Below, piece by piece: positions 26,906 to 36,520 of a stretch of DNA of 64,000 nt. Within the stretch, counting starts at the first letter, position 1; each line of letters opens with the position of its first letter. A program made the translations under genes and the position numbers. The stretch comes from an uncultured Shewanella sp. (GTDB taxonomy: Bacteria; Pseudomonadota; Gammaproteobacteria; Enterobacterales; Shewanellaceae). The notes under the pieces are model-generated. The model was not told the DNA's origin, made no database searches, and saw only the letters and a program-made list of their open reading frames with translations. The DNA lies in contig NZ_CANMWS010000028.1 in NCBI RefSeq assembly GCF_947501665.1, positions 16,718-80,717 on the forward strand. The letters run 5' to 3'.

Positions 26906-28129
26906 CTAAATAAAAGATTTACCATAATCCATTGGTGATAAATCAAAATAAGTGGCGATGGACTGTCCCATGTCGGCAAAACTGTCTCTTAGACCTATGG
27001 AGCCTGCATTCAAACCGCCGCCATAAGCTAAAACAGGAACACGTTCACGAGTATGATCGCTTCCCGGCCAAGTAGGATCGCAACCATGATCGGCTGTTAA
27101 TAAGAGAAGATCATTTTCATCCAGTAACGCCAGTAACTCAGGTAGACGAGCATCAAAATACTCCAGTGCTTTCGCATAACCTGCCACATCTCGGCGATGA
27201 CCATAATGCGAATCAAAATCAACAAAGTTGGTAAAAACAATGCTCTTGTCATTAGCCTGCTTAATTTCTTCAAGCGTCGCATCAAATAAAGCTGCCAGTC
27301 CCGTTGCCTTGACTTTTTTAGTGATCCCACAGTGAGCATAAATATCTGCAATTTTACCTACGCTCACCACTTCACCATTGGCATCTTTTAATTTGTCCAA
27401 TACCGTTTTTGACGGCGGCTCAACAGAATAATCACGACGATTACCTGTTCTGGCAAAGTCACTGGGTCCAGTTCCAACAAACGGACGCGCAATCACTCGG
27501 CCAATATTATAATCCGCTAAGGCTTCACGCACAATTTGACAAAGGGTGTAAAGATTATCTAACCCAAACGTTTCTTCATGACAGGCAATCTGAAAGACAG
27601 AATCAGCAGAGGTATAAAAAATAGGTTTCCCTGTTTTCATATGCTCTTCACCCAACTGCTCTAAAATCGTTGTGCCAGATGCGTGACAGTTACCTAAAAA
27701 ATCTGACAATCCCGCTTTTGTCAAAATATCGTCAGTCAAAGCCTTGGGGAAAGAATTCGTTAAATCAGTAAAGTAGCCCCAATCATATAAAACAGGCACA
27801 CCCGCCATTTCCCAATGACCACTTGGCGTATCTTTTCCTGAACTCAGTTCATCGGCAAAACCATAAGTTCCAATCACATCAATATCTTTGCACTCTTCAA
27901 AACCTGCAGGAAAATGCCCTACACTTTCTTTAGATGCATGCGCTAAACCTAACCGTGTTAAATTTGGTAACTTAAGTGGACCTTCACGTCCAACATCCGC
28001 ACGCCCTTCAGCACACTCCTTGGCGATATGACCAAAAGTATCGGCGCCTACATCTCCAAATTGTTCAGCATCGCTTGCTGCACCGATACCAAACGAGTCC
28101 AACATTAAAATAAATGTACGTTTCATCAT
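26906..28129 (-). CDS. deoB: Phosphopentomutase
   Basis: Converts (deoxy)ribose-1-phosphate to the 5-phosphate. 407 residues, same as E. coli. Alkaline-phosphatase-superfamily metalloenzyme: LMLDSFGIGAASDAEQFGDVGADTFGHIA (metal Asp and phosphorylated Thr in SSGKDTPSGHWE), FTNFVDFDSHYGHRRDVAGYA and LLTADHGCDPTWPGSDHTRE. Two adjacent ATG codons (28129, 28126) could serve as start. It lies 9 nt after deoA, so the two are co-translated. Confidence 0.97.
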   Translation of the reverse strand: MMKRTFILMLDSFGIGAASDAEQFGDVGADTFGHIAKECAEGRADVGREGPLKLPNLTRLGLAHASKESVGHFPAGFEECKDIDVIGTYGFADELSSGKDTPSGHWEMAGVPVLYDWGYFTDLTNSFPKALTDDILTKAGLSDFLGNCHASGTTILEQLGEEHMKTGKPIFYTSADSVFQIACHEETFGLDNLYTLCQIVREALADYNIGRVIARPFVGTGPSDFARTGNRRDYSVEPPSKTVLDKLKDANGEVVSVGKIADIYAHCGITKKVKATGLAALFDATLEEIKQANDKSIVFTNFVDFDSHYGHRRDVAGYAKALEYFDARLPELLALLDENDLLLLTADHGCDPTWPGSDHTRERVPVLAYGGGLNAGSIGLRDSFADMGQSIATYFDLSPMDYGKSFI

Positions 28130-28138
28130 CTTACTCCG

Positions 28139-29470
28139 TTATACATTCGACTGACGAATATAACGATAAATTTCAGGAGCCAAATCAGGCTTTTCTTCAC
28201 TAATCTTCACTGCTTGCTGCACTGCTTTTTCAGCCTGTACAAAGGCCGCTTCTGACTGTGCATGGACAAAAGCAAGCGGTTTATCAGCCATAACAGACTC
28301 ACCAATTGAGCTCATATGTGATAAACCTACGCTATAATCTAAAGCATCTCCAGGTCGATGGCGGCCGCCACCTAAATTCACTACAGCAAGCCCTAACTGC
28401 CTAGTATTCATTTGGGTAATAAAGCCAGACGTGTTAGCATAAACAGGGCGAATTATCGTAGATTCTGGTAGATAATTATCTGGACGATCAATGAAATCAC
28501 TAGGGCCACCCAGCCCCGATACCATACGAGCAAATGTCTCAGCTGCCATACCATTATCAAGCACAGCATTAAGTTTAACACGAGCTTGAGCTTCATTGCA
28601 GGCTAATCCGCCCAATAGCAGCATTTCTGTACATAAGCCCATCGTCACTTCATAAAGACGAGGATGCCGATAAGCACCCGTTAAAAAATCCACAGCCTCT
28701 TTCACTTCCAGCCCATTGCCTGCACAAGTGGCAAGTACCTGATCCATATTGGTCAATAATGCACTGGTTCGTGTGCCACTGCCATTCGCGACTTGGGTAA
28801 TACTTCTTGCTAGCTTTTCAGAGTCATCATAAGTTGACATGAAAGCACCATTACCCACTTTGACATCCATCACCAAGGCATCTAAACCCGCAGCTAATTT
28901 TTTTGATAAAATAGACGCTGTAATTAATGAAATCGACTCAACAGTCGCGGTATTATCCCGAATAGCATAAAAGCGCTTGTCAGCCGGAACTAAATCCTCA
29001 GTTTGCCCAATAATCGCCACTCCCACCTCTTTCACAACTCGGCGAAATAGGCTGCTATTCGGTTCGGTTTGATAACCAGGTATGGCATCGAATTTATCTA
29101 ATGTTCCACCAGTATGGCCTAAACCTCGACCCGAAATCATCGGCACATAGCCACCACAGGCTGCTACCATAGGACCTAACACTAAGCTGACTAAATCCCC
29201 CACGCCACCAGTACTGTGCTTATCAACGACAGGACCATCAAGATGCAAACTCTGCCAATTGAGCACATCACCAGAATCTCGCATGGCTTGGGTTAACGCA
29301 ATCCGCTCATCCATATTCATATCATTGAAATAAACCGCCATACCCAAAGCGGCAATTTGCCCTTCAGAAATTGTGTTATTGCTGATCCCCTTAACAAAAA
29401 AAGCAATTTCCTCTTGAGACAAAATTTGCATGTTGCGTTTTTTTCTGATTATTTCTTGTGCTAACAACAT
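28139..29470 (-). CDS. deoA: Thymidine phosphorylase
   Basis: Cleaves thymidine with phosphate to thymine and deoxyribose-1-phosphate. 443 residues; N-terminus MLLAQEIIRKKRN is typical of the family. Signatures: DKHSTGGVGDLVSLVLGP, SGRGLGHTGGTLDKFDAIPGY, and the glycine-rich VNLGGGRHRPGDALDY near the C-terminus. It lies 33 nt after deoC and 9 nt before deoB in the deoCABD order found in E. coli. Confidence 0.97.
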   Translation of the reverse strand: MLLAQEIIRKKRNMQILSQEEIAFFVKGISNNTISEGQIAALGMAVYFNDMNMDERIALTQAMRDSGDVLNWQSLHLDGPVVDKHSTGGVGDLVSLVLGPMVAACGGYVPMISGRGLGHTGGTLDKFDAIPGYQTEPNSSLFRRVVKEVGVAIIGQTEDLVPADKRFYAIRDNTATVESISLITASILSKKLAAGLDALVMDVKVGNGAFMSTYDDSEKLARSITQVANGSGTRTSALLTNMDQVLATCAGNGLEVKEAVDFLTGAYRHPRLYEVTMGLCTEMLLLGGLACNEAQARVKLNAVLDNGMAAETFARMVSGLGGPSDFIDRPDNYLPESTIIRPVYANTSGFITQMNTRQLGLAVVNLGGGRHRPGDALDYSVGLSHMSSIGESVMADKPLAFVHAQSEAAFVQAEKAVQQAVKISEEKPDLAPEIYRYIRQSNV

Positions 29471-29503
29471 TTTTAAGCCCCCTTGTTATGAATAACAAAG
29501 TCA

Positions 29504-30280
29504 TTAATACCCGCTGTGAGACGTATCCGTTGCCATAGCTAAGTCTAATGTTGCTAATAAATTACTTAACAAGCTCGATGCACCAAAACGGAAAGTCTCA
29601 GGTGTTATCCAATCTTGTCCTAATATTTTCTCTGCAACCCCTAAAAACTCTGCAGCAGCTGCTGCATCACGCACTCCTCCTGCAGGTTTAAAGCCCACTT
29701 GGGTGTTTTTCTCACTGATAACGGTCATCATGATTTGAGCCGCTTCAAGGGTGGCATTCACTGGGACTTTACCGGTCGATGTTTTAATAAAATCGGCACC
29801 CGCGTCAATCGAGAGTTCTGATGCTCGACGAATTAAACTTGGCGTTTCAAGTACACCAGACTCAATGATAACTTTGAGTTTAACGTCATCACCACAGGCT
29901 TCTTTACAGGCTTTCACAAGCTCGAACCCCACGGTTTCGTTTCCTTCCATTAAGGCGCGATAGGGAAATACCACATCCACTTCGTCACTGCCATAAGCCA
30001 CTGCCGCACGAGTTTCTAGCACCGCAATAGCAATATCATCATTACCATGAGGAAAGTTAGTCACGGTAGCAATGCGAATATCTTCCGCGCCGAGATCATT
30101 TAAGATTTTACGGGCAATAGGAATAAAGCGAGGGTAAATACAAATAGCAGCGGTATGGCCAGCAGGCGTTAATGCTTTATGACATAAATCAATAATCACT
30201 TGATCCGTATCATTATCATTAAGTGAGGTTAAATCCATTAACTGAATGGCGGTTTGGGCCGCTTTTTTTAAATCGCTCAT
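29504..30280 (-). CDS. deoC: Deoxyribose-phosphate aldolase
   Basis: Splits 2-deoxyribose-5-phosphate into glyceraldehyde-3-phosphate and acetaldehyde. 258 residues from ATG 30280, which has GGAGC 8 nt upstream and gives the usual MSDLKKAAQ start; the frame runs 25 codons further back without support. TIM-barrel Schiff-base enzyme: VKLKVIIESGVLETP, ADFIKTSTGKVPVNAT with the catalytic Lys, and GFKPAGGVRDAAAA. First gene of deoC-deoA-deoB(-deoD). Confidence 0.97.
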   Translation of the reverse strand: MSDLKKAAQTAIQLMDLTSLNDNDTDQVIIDLCHKALTPAGHTAAICIYPRFIPIARKILNDLGAEDIRIATVTNFPHGNDDIAIAVLETRAAVAYGSDEVDVVFPYRALMEGNETVGFELVKACKEACGDDVKLKVIIESGVLETPSLIRRASELSIDAGADFIKTSTGKVPVNATLEAAQIMMTVISEKNTQVGFKPAGGVRDAAAAAEFLGVAEKILGQDWITPETFRFGASSLLSNLLATLDLAMATDTSHSGY

Positions 30281-30760
30281 AATCGTGCTCCAAAATAAAT
30301 TAAAATGAGTAAATTGGTTCATATGACAATAGGTCATATGATTAAAATCCATCATCTGAAAGCAACAGAAAACACAGGCGCTTTGTCATTATTATTAATG
30401 CCAAATTCTGCTACAATCGAAAAATTATTAGAGTGTACATTATGCATAAGCAAGGCATAGCGAACCTAAGTGCGCTACGGATACAACCTGGATCGTTCAA
30501 TAAACGACTTGGTTCCTTGAAGATCGAAAAACAAGATCTCGAATGAAATCTTAAGGACCGAAAAATTCCATTTAACGTAAAGCATTAATTTTTAATCAAT
30601 AGGATTCTTAAAAATGAAATGACTTTCAAAAAACCTATTCGATAAAAACTAATTCATTCTACCCATAATATTAAAACTGATTTTACTTCCAAGTATTGTG
30701 ATCTTACCGACAAAATAACAAGTCATTTAACCTTTTAAACTGTCATTAATAACAAAATTA
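30281..30760. other. Upstream region of the deo operon
   Basis: Gene-free stretch that must carry the deo promoter. A possible promoter on the minus strand is TTGTAG, 16 nt, TAATAA (about 30385-30412). Short imperfect inverted repeats (AAGAT/ATCTT, AGATC/GATCT) occur near 30517-30556. I could not identify a convincing CytR, DeoR or CRP operator. Confidence 0.35.
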
Positions 30761-30785
30761 AAAAGCCGTGTTAGACACGGCTTTT
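30761..30785 (-). terminator. Rho-independent terminator of the Tsx-type porin gene
   Basis: AAAAGCCGTGT and ACACGGCTTTT form an 11-bp stem around a 3-nt loop, 20 nt beyond the porin stop, with flanking A/T runs that allow it to work in both directions. Confidence 0.85.
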
Positions 30786-30805
30786 TGTCTACGAGTCAAG
30801 TTCGC

Positions 30806-31657
30806 TTAGAACTTATAAGTCGCGCTGAAGTAATGTGACCAACCTGTTGTTGATAGACCAACAAGCCCGCCATTATCTTCAAGTAGGTACACATCTTTGA
30901 AGCCTTTTAGGCCATAACCCAGTGCATAACGATCGCTGTGCCAGTATAGACCAAAGAAGATGTTACCGCCGCTTGAGGTCATAGGAACAAACTCATTGCC
31001 TAAGTCAGAGTCAGCACCAAACTGCCAATCTAAGTAACCTTGAAAGGCCAAGAAGCTACCGTTATCAAAGTTTACAAAAGGTTTAAACCAGTTTGCCGAG
31101 AACTGATAACCATTCCACTGTTTACGGTTCATATCATAATGCGCATAGAGGTTCATGCCGGTTTTACCCAACCATGGCACCATGACATCTGCACCTAACC
31201 CCCAGAATGAAGTATTAACACCATCTCCATTTAAGCCATCCCAGTTGAAAAGGGTTGCAAAATACAATTCTTGTACTGGCCCGAAAGATAAATCTTTACC
31301 TGTCATCGCATCGATAGACAAACGTGGCGCAAACTTCATGAAGAGTTTACTGGTACCAGAACCTGGGTTTTTATCACCATTCTCACTGGTTTCATTACCT
31401 AGGTTAAAAATATCCACATAACCATATAAATCAAGGATACCAGAGCGGCCGCCAAATTCCATTTCTAGATAATTATGGTGATTGTCGCCATCAGCAGTTG
31501 AAGAAGCTGGTTTTTCGCCTAACGAATACATGGCATTAAATTGTAACCATTTGTAGTCGTTTTTATGGATATCATCGCCGTAATCAGTTGCGAAACTTGG
31601 TGCAGAGACAGCAGCAGCTGCCGTTGCCGCTAGGACAAGTGTTTTAATATTTTTCAT
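30806..31657 (-). CDS. Nucleoside-specific outer-membrane channel, Tsx/OmpK family
   Basis: Outer-membrane beta-barrel predicted to admit nucleosides. 283 residues from ATG 31657, which has GGGG 6 nt upstream; ATGs at 31660 and 31669 are also in frame. The signal peptide ends at PSFA/TDYGDD. The mature start DDIHKNDYKWLQFNAMYSLGE strongly resembles the OmpK/Tsx family, with alternating aromatic strands and a terminal aromatic residue (YFSATYKF), the usual barrel end. It lies between nupC and the deo operon, forming an uptake-and-degradation set for nucleosides. The gene has its own terminator. Confidence 0.9.
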   Translation of the reverse strand: MKNIKTLVLAATAAAAVSAPSFATDYGDDIHKNDYKWLQFNAMYSLGEKPASSTADGDNHHNYLEMEFGGRSGILDLYGYVDIFNLGNETSENGDKNPGSGTSKLFMKFAPRLSIDAMTGKDLSFGPVQELYFATLFNWDGLNGDGVNTSFWGLGADVMVPWLGKTGMNLYAHYDMNRKQWNGYQFSANWFKPFVNFDNGSFLAFQGYLDWQFGADSDLGNEFVPMTSSGGNIFFGLYWHSDRYALGYGLKGFKDVYLLEDNGGLVGLSTTGWSHYFSATYKF

Positions 31658-31815
31658 CATCAACCCCATTTTTATGGTTTACCGCTCTTTCTTTGAAGAG
31701 TCAGCATTTTTATAATTGTTATGACTTTTTATTCAACTTATAGTGAATTGATAAAAAGTTGACTGCTCATTTTTATAACGTCAGTTCTTATTTTATTGCG
31801 TTGTATTTTACTTAA

Positions 31816-31831
31816 AAAAATCATGATCACA
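31816..31831. promoter_or_regulatory. Possible CRP-like site upstream of the Tsx-type porin gene
   Basis: The minus strand reads TGTGATCATGATTTTT, matching 10 of 16 positions of the CRP palindrome, mainly in the left half. It lies about 160 nt before the porin start. The rest of 31658-32109 is AT-rich with no other feature seen. CRP control of nucleoside uptake is known in E. coli; here it is inference. Confidence 0.3.
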
Positions 31832-32109
31832 ACATTATTTACAGAAAAAACACTTTTTTTGATTAAATATTTTCTTTTTCTATCAACATGTTAAATTCAA
31901 ACATGCTAAACCTCTCTCCATTGACGCCAACGAATAAGCATCGAGAGTGAAATAATATTGTTAACATTTAAAATGGAAAACGATTGAGTGAATATTGACT
32001 CTATGTCTTGAAGGTTTTTCAATAAACTAGAATTCTTTTACTGAAAAACCTAACACTTTACTCAACACTTAGAGCCAATATTAATAACCTTACCTATATC
32101 CAATGAGGA

Positions 32110-33369
32110 TTACATAGCAAGGAAAAGACCTGCTAATGTTGCACTCATCAAGTTAGACAAAGAACCTGCAATAACTGCACGTAAACCTAATCTTGCTAAG
32201 TCATGACGACGATTCGGTGCCATGGCACCTAAACCACCTAAAATAATTGCAACAGAAGAAAGGTTAGCGAAACCACACAAAGCAAATGAAATAATGGCTT
32301 GTGTTCTTGCTGTCATAGGCAAACCTGTTTCAGCAACGACCATACCGCCATCAGCCACATCTTTTAAATAAGGCACAAAGTTTAGATAAGCAACAAACTC
32401 ATTCACTACAATTTTTTGACCAATGAATGAACCTGCAACTAAAGCTTCATTCCAAGGCACACCAATTAAGAATGCTAATGGCATGAATACATAACCTAGA
32501 ATAAGTTCAAGGGTTAATCCTTCAATACCAAACCAACCGCCTACACCGCCAATGATACCGTTAAGCATGGCAATCAAGCCAACAAACGCAAGTAACATTG
32601 CACCTACGTTCAAGGCTAAATGCATACCAGAAGACGCACCTGCAGCTGCTGCATCAATCACATTGGCTGGCTTATCAGGATCTTCTGGTAACTCATCCAT
32701 ATCATTTTTTGGCGTTTCCGTTTCAGGGTGCATCAGTTTGGCCATTAATAGCCCACCAGGTGCTGCCATGAAAGATGCCGCAACGAGGAACTCAATAGGG
32801 ACGCCCATTTGCGCGTAACCCGCTAAAACCGAACCCGCAATAGACGCTAAACCACCCACCATAATGGCAAATAGCTCAGAGTTTGTCATTGTTGCAATAA
32901 ACGGACGAACAACAAGCGGTGCTTCAGTTTGGCCAACAAAAATGTTAGCTGTCGCAGACATGGATTCTGTACGACTGGTGCCAAGTGCTTTTTGTAATCC
33001 ACCACCAATGATACGAATAATCCATTGCATGATGCCTAGATAATAAAGAACGGCAATAAGAGAAGAGAAAAAGATGATAACAGGTAATACGTTTACAGCA
33101 AAAATGAAACCTAATTTAAAGTGAGCTAAATCACCAAATAAGAACCCAATACCGTCAGACGCATAGCCTATTACACTCGATACTTTATCAGACACAGCCT
33201 TAAGTATGTCTTTACCCACTGGAACATATAAAACAAAGCCACCAAATGCGGCTTGAATCGCCAACGCACCAAAGACAGTGCGCTTGTTGATTGCTTTTTT
33301 GTTATTTGATAACAAAAAGCCAATCAAAAGTAAGGTGAACACCCCTACTAAGCTCATAAGTATATTCAT
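32110..33369 (-). CDS. nupC: Concentrative nucleoside transporter (NupC/CNT family)
   Basis: Inner-membrane symporter importing nucleosides with H+ or Na+. 419 residues with 8-10 hydrophobic segments. Family signatures: GQTEAPLVVRPFIATMTNSELFAIMVGGLASIAGSVLAGYA, MAAPGGLLMAKLMHPETE, NEFVAYLNF, and the C-terminal ALCGFANLSSVAIILGGLGAMAPNRR. AGGG lies about 11 nt before the ATG. Functional partner of the Tsx-type porin and the deo enzymes next door. The coupling ion cannot be decided from sequence. Confidence 0.94.
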   Translation of the reverse strand: MNILMSLVGVFTLLLIGFLLSNNKKAINKRTVFGALAIQAAFGGFVLYVPVGKDILKAVSDKVSSVIGYASDGIGFLFGDLAHFKLGFIFAVNVLPVIIFFSSLIAVLYYLGIMQWIIRIIGGGLQKALGTSRTESMSATANIFVGQTEAPLVVRPFIATMTNSELFAIMVGGLASIAGSVLAGYAQMGVPIEFLVAASFMAAPGGLLMAKLMHPETETPKNDMDELPEDPDKPANVIDAAAAGASSGMHLALNVGAMLLAFVGLIAMLNGIIGGVGGWFGIEGLTLELILGYVFMPLAFLIGVPWNEALVAGSFIGQKIVVNEFVAYLNFVPYLKDVADGGMVVAETGLPMTARTQAIISFALCGFANLSSVAIILGGLGAMAPNRRHDLARLGLRAVIAGSLSNLMSATLAGLFLAM

Positions 33370-33546
33370 TAACCATCACCCTATTGTTAACATTTTTTTA
33401 ATTATGTTGTTAATCAACCTTTTTCCAGCAACGATTATACCCGAGCAAACAGGGAAAAACTCTGTTTAGATCAATTTTTTGACGCTTTATTTCATTAACA
33501 TTAGTCAAACAGGAAAATCAGAAAGGCATTATATAATAATAAGTTA

Positions 33547-34329
33547 CTATATATTATAAAGATTACATGTATTAACATAAATCTGTTTTAAAATAAGAAC
33601 ACTTGATTTTTTATGTATTTTTGCTATTTCATCAACGACCAAGTGTAATATTTGCGCAATATTTGTTCCATATGGTGATTTTTTTGACGCTTCTTGACTG
33701 AGATCGGTCTCAATAACAAAGGCATTTAACGGCAGTTCATGAACCGTTTTTTGCAATTTTTTTACGTGACTATTCAGTAAAAGTGGGCCAATCCCTATTG
33801 CAAAACCCAATTCGACATAAGCTTTGGCAACTTCTGGCGCACCTGAAAAACCATGGATCACACCAGCTTTCTGATGCTTAATTGACTTCAAAATAGATAA
33901 CATTTCACCAGCAGCATTAACAGAATGTAACATTAGCGGTAAATCATAGGCTTTTGCTAAGGCAATTTGTTGATGAAACACCCGTAATTGAAGCTGCCAA
34001 TCCGTTTGGCATCGTTTGTCTAACCCACACTCACCTAACGCAACCAATTGCTTATTGTGTTTGTTGGTTTCCAGCAATTGTGTGAGTTTTTCCACATCCT
34101 TATCACTATCATGATGTAAATACCATGGGTGAAGTCCTAAGGCAAAAGGGCAATGAAAATCTGAAGCCACTTGTAGCTGTTTTTCCCAATGCAAAGAAGA
34201 CACTCCCGGTAATACAGCGGTACTCACGCCAGCTTGTCTCATTTGTTCAAATAAGCGTGCTCTATAAGGATCGAACACATCAAAATCTAAATGGGCATGA
34301 CTATCGATTATTGAATAACTCTCAGACAT
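33547..34329 (-). CDS. TatD/YjjV-family metal-dependent hydrolase
   Basis: 260-residue amidohydrolase-fold protein likely to be a metal-dependent DNase or related phosphoesterase. Metal ligands can be read: HAH in DSHAHLDF, Glu in ALGECGLD, His in LMLHSVNA and in VIHGFSG, and Asp in VIETDLS. The last motif departs from the usual ETDAPD form. The C-terminus is rather short and basic. Its position before prfC fits Shewanella gene order. No signal peptide, so cytoplasmic. Confidence 0.88.
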   Translation of the reverse strand: MSESYSIIDSHAHLDFDVFDPYRARLFEQMRQAGVSTAVLPGVSSLHWEKQLQVASDFHCPFALGLHPWYLHHDSDKDVEKLTQLLETNKHNKQLVALGECGLDKRCQTDWQLQLRVFHQQIALAKAYDLPLMLHSVNAAGEMLSILKSIKHQKAGVIHGFSGAPEVAKAYVELGFAIGIGPLLLNSHVKKLQKTVHELPLNAFVIETDLSQEASKKSPYGTNIAQILHLVVDEIAKIHKKSSVLILKQIYVNTCNLYNI

Positions 34330-34400
34330 ACAGCTTCCTCCAGTGCTCAGTAATGTAGACCAAATAAAATAAAGGCGTCAGTTTCTAGTCGCTATATACA

Positions 34401-34426
34401 AAAACAGAGCAATCATGCTCTGTTTT
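34401..34426 (-). terminator. Strong hairpin terminator between prfC and the TatD-like gene
   Basis: AAAACAGAGCA and TGCTCTGTTTT form a perfect 11-bp stem with a 4-nt loop and T-runs in both directions. It probably ended the prfC transcript before the MITE-like element (34474-34733) inserted between them. Confidence 0.8.
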
Positions 34427-34473
34427 AAAGAAAGGTCGTTGCGCTTTCAAAATCATTTAATTTTGATAACTTA

Positions 34474-34733
34474 GGGCCTATTGATCTTTGGTGAGTATTT
34501 CTGCATCAGCTTGTCGCTTATTTATACAATTCAGAGCTTGTGCGGTGTCATTATTCGCCATAAATAAGCAATAACGCCGTAGAAAGAAGCGACAAGCGCT
34601 GTCCGTAGGATCCACTAAACATATTTTACGCTTTGTTGAGAGGCATTTGCTTAGAATGCTAGGCATCACACCTCTCGCCGCGATTCAAACACATTTATCT
34701 GAACATAACTTAATCACCAAAATCAACAGGCCC
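34474..34733. mobile_element. MITE-like element with imperfect terminal inverted repeats and TA flanks
   Basis: Left end TAGGGCCTATTGATCTTTGG (from 34472) and right end, read on the minus strand from 34735, TAGGGCCTGTTGATTTTGG agree over about 25 nt apart from two substitutions and one gap. Each end is bordered by TA, which suggests a TA target duplication around a 260-nt element. The interior has hairpins (GAGAGG/CCTCTC; GCATT/AATGC) and a 63-codon open frame without coding character. It lies 21 nt past the prfC stop. Similar in size to the element at 12208-12473 but with unrelated ends. Confidence 0.75.
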
Positions 34734-34754
34734 TAGAACAGCGCGCTAACGCCA

Positions 34755-36335
34755 TTAATTTTCCCGAGTTTTAGCAAACTCAATATCGGAATAACGCTCC
34801 ATTGATAAGTTCAAATTAACCATAGTCGGTGCAATATAAGTCAAGTTATCACCACCATCAAGTGCCAAATTAGTACTGCATTTACGCTTAAATTCTTCAA
34901 GCTTTCTCTCATCGTTACAATACACCCAACGGGCCGTTGCAACACTAATGGCTTCGTAGATGGCTTCTACCTTATATTCTGATTTTAAGCGGCCTACAAC
35001 TACTTCAAACTGTAGCACCCCAACCGCACCAACAATTAAATCATTGGTATCCAATGGACGAAAAACTTGCACAGCCCCTTCTTCAGATAACTGTACTAAG
35101 CCTTTGAGTAATTGCTTTTGCTTTAAAGGATCTTTTAGGCGAATACGGCGGAACATTTCCGGAGCAAAATTGGGGATCCCAGTAAAACGTAACTGCTCAT
35201 TTTGGGTAAACGTATCACCAATGCGAATTGTACCGTGATTATGCAAACCGATAATATCACCGGGATAGGCAGCTTCTGCGCGGTTACGATCGCCAGCCAT
35301 AAACGTTAAGGCATCACTAACATTCACATCTTTACCAAGACGCACATGACGCATTTTCATGCCCTGCTCATATTTGCCAGAACAAATACGCATAAAGGCA
35401 ACCCTATCTCTGTGTTTAGGATCCATGTTTGCTTGAATTTTAAATACAAAGCCACTGAACTTCTCTTCGTAAGGCTCAACACTGCGCACCTCAGTTTCCC
35501 GTGGCTGTGGTGTTGGTGCCCACTGTGCAATACCATCTAAAATATGGTCAACACCAAAGTTACCCAATGCGGTACCAAAGAAAACAGGGGTTAATTCACC
35601 TTTAAGAAACGCGTCTAAATCAAATTCATGTGATGCACCAGCCACTAACTCCATTTCATCACGTAATTCATCCGCATAACTACCAAGTGCTTCATCCAGT
35701 TCTGGATTGCTCAAGCCTTTAATGATGGTAGAGTCTTGAATGGTATGCCCCATGCCATTTTGATACAGAATCACTTCATCGCGTAATAAATGATAAATAC
35801 CTTTAAACTCTTTACCAGCGCCGATAGGCCAAGTGATAGGGGCACAAGCAATATTAAGTACCTCTTCCACTTCATCCATCAAATCTATCGGATCACGAAT
35901 ATCACGATCGAGTTTGTTCATGAAGGTGACAATGGGCGTATCGCGCAATCGAGTCACTTCCATTAACTTAATTGTTCGCTGCTCGACCCCTTTTGCGGAG
36001 TCAATCACCATCAAACAAGAATCGACTGCGGTTAATGTACGATAAGTATCTTCAGAGAAATCTTCGTGACCCGGCGTATCCAATAAATTGATTAATGCGT
36101 CGTGATAAGGAAATTGCATAACAGACGTGGTGATAGAAATACCACGATCTTTTTCCATTTCCATCCAGTCAGATTTAGCATGCTGACCTGACTTTTTTCC
36201 TTTTACCGTTCCTGCTTTTTGAAGTGCATTTCCAAATAAAAGCACTTTTTCTGTAATGGTCGTTTTACCCGCATCTGGGTGAGAGATAATAGCAAACGTA
36301 CGGCGCTTATCGACCTCAACTTTATTGGCTGACAT
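34755..36335 (-). CDS. prfC: Peptide chain release factor 3
   Basis: GTPase that recycles RF1/RF2 from the ribosome after termination. 526 residues from ATG 36335, which has AAGG 5 nt upstream and begins MSANKVEVDKRRTFAIISHPDAGKTT-like; earlier ATGs (36353, 36362) are less well placed. G motifs: SHPDAGKTT (G1), DTPGHEDFS (G3), NKLDRD (G4). Followed by translation-factor domains II and RF3_C. Its end borders the MITE-like element. Confidence 0.97.
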   Translation of the reverse strand: MSANKVEVDKRRTFAIISHPDAGKTTITEKVLLFGNALQKAGTVKGKKSGQHAKSDWMEMEKDRGISITTSVMQFPYHDALINLLDTPGHEDFSEDTYRTLTAVDSCLMVIDSAKGVEQRTIKLMEVTRLRDTPIVTFMNKLDRDIRDPIDLMDEVEEVLNIACAPITWPIGAGKEFKGIYHLLRDEVILYQNGMGHTIQDSTIIKGLSNPELDEALGSYADELRDEMELVAGASHEFDLDAFLKGELTPVFFGTALGNFGVDHILDGIAQWAPTPQPRETEVRSVEPYEEKFSGFVFKIQANMDPKHRDRVAFMRICSGKYEQGMKMRHVRLGKDVNVSDALTFMAGDRNRAEAAYPGDIIGLHNHGTIRIGDTFTQNEQLRFTGIPNFAPEMFRRIRLKDPLKQKQLLKGLVQLSEEGAVQVFRPLDTNDLIVGAVGVLQFEVVVGRLKSEYKVEAIYEAISVATARWVYCNDERKLEEFKRKCSTNLALDGGDNLTYIAPTMVNLNLSMERYSDIEFAKTREN

Positions 36336-36457
36336 GTTAACCTTGAAATTCATGGAGTTCACAAAGGCCGCAATTATAGCCGCTCATTAACTGAATGACT
36401 ACCTATTCATTTCCCCCCTTAAAGCATGGCAAGCAAAGGCGCAATTATAATAGAATG

Positions 36458-36495
36458 GATCAACTCTCAATCACTGACAGCAATGAGAGTTGATC
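36458..36495 (-). terminator. Inverted repeat downstream of nlpI
   Basis: GATCAACTCTCA pairs perfectly with TGAGAGTTGATC across 14 nt. It lies 26 nt beyond the nlpI stop; without a T-run its terminator role is uncertain. Confidence 0.45.
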
Positions 36496-36520
36496 AAATG
36501 AGACGCCCATAACACTTTAT

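Noticed and set aside
34330..34473. Terminator hairpin at 34401-34426 as part of the MITE-like element
   Set aside because: It lies outside the TA-bounded inverted ends and has the form of an ordinary bidirectional terminator.
34478..34669. 63-codon minus-strand open frame between prfC and the TatD-like gene
   Set aside because: It lies wholly inside the MITE-like element, has no ribosome-binding site and no protein-like pattern.
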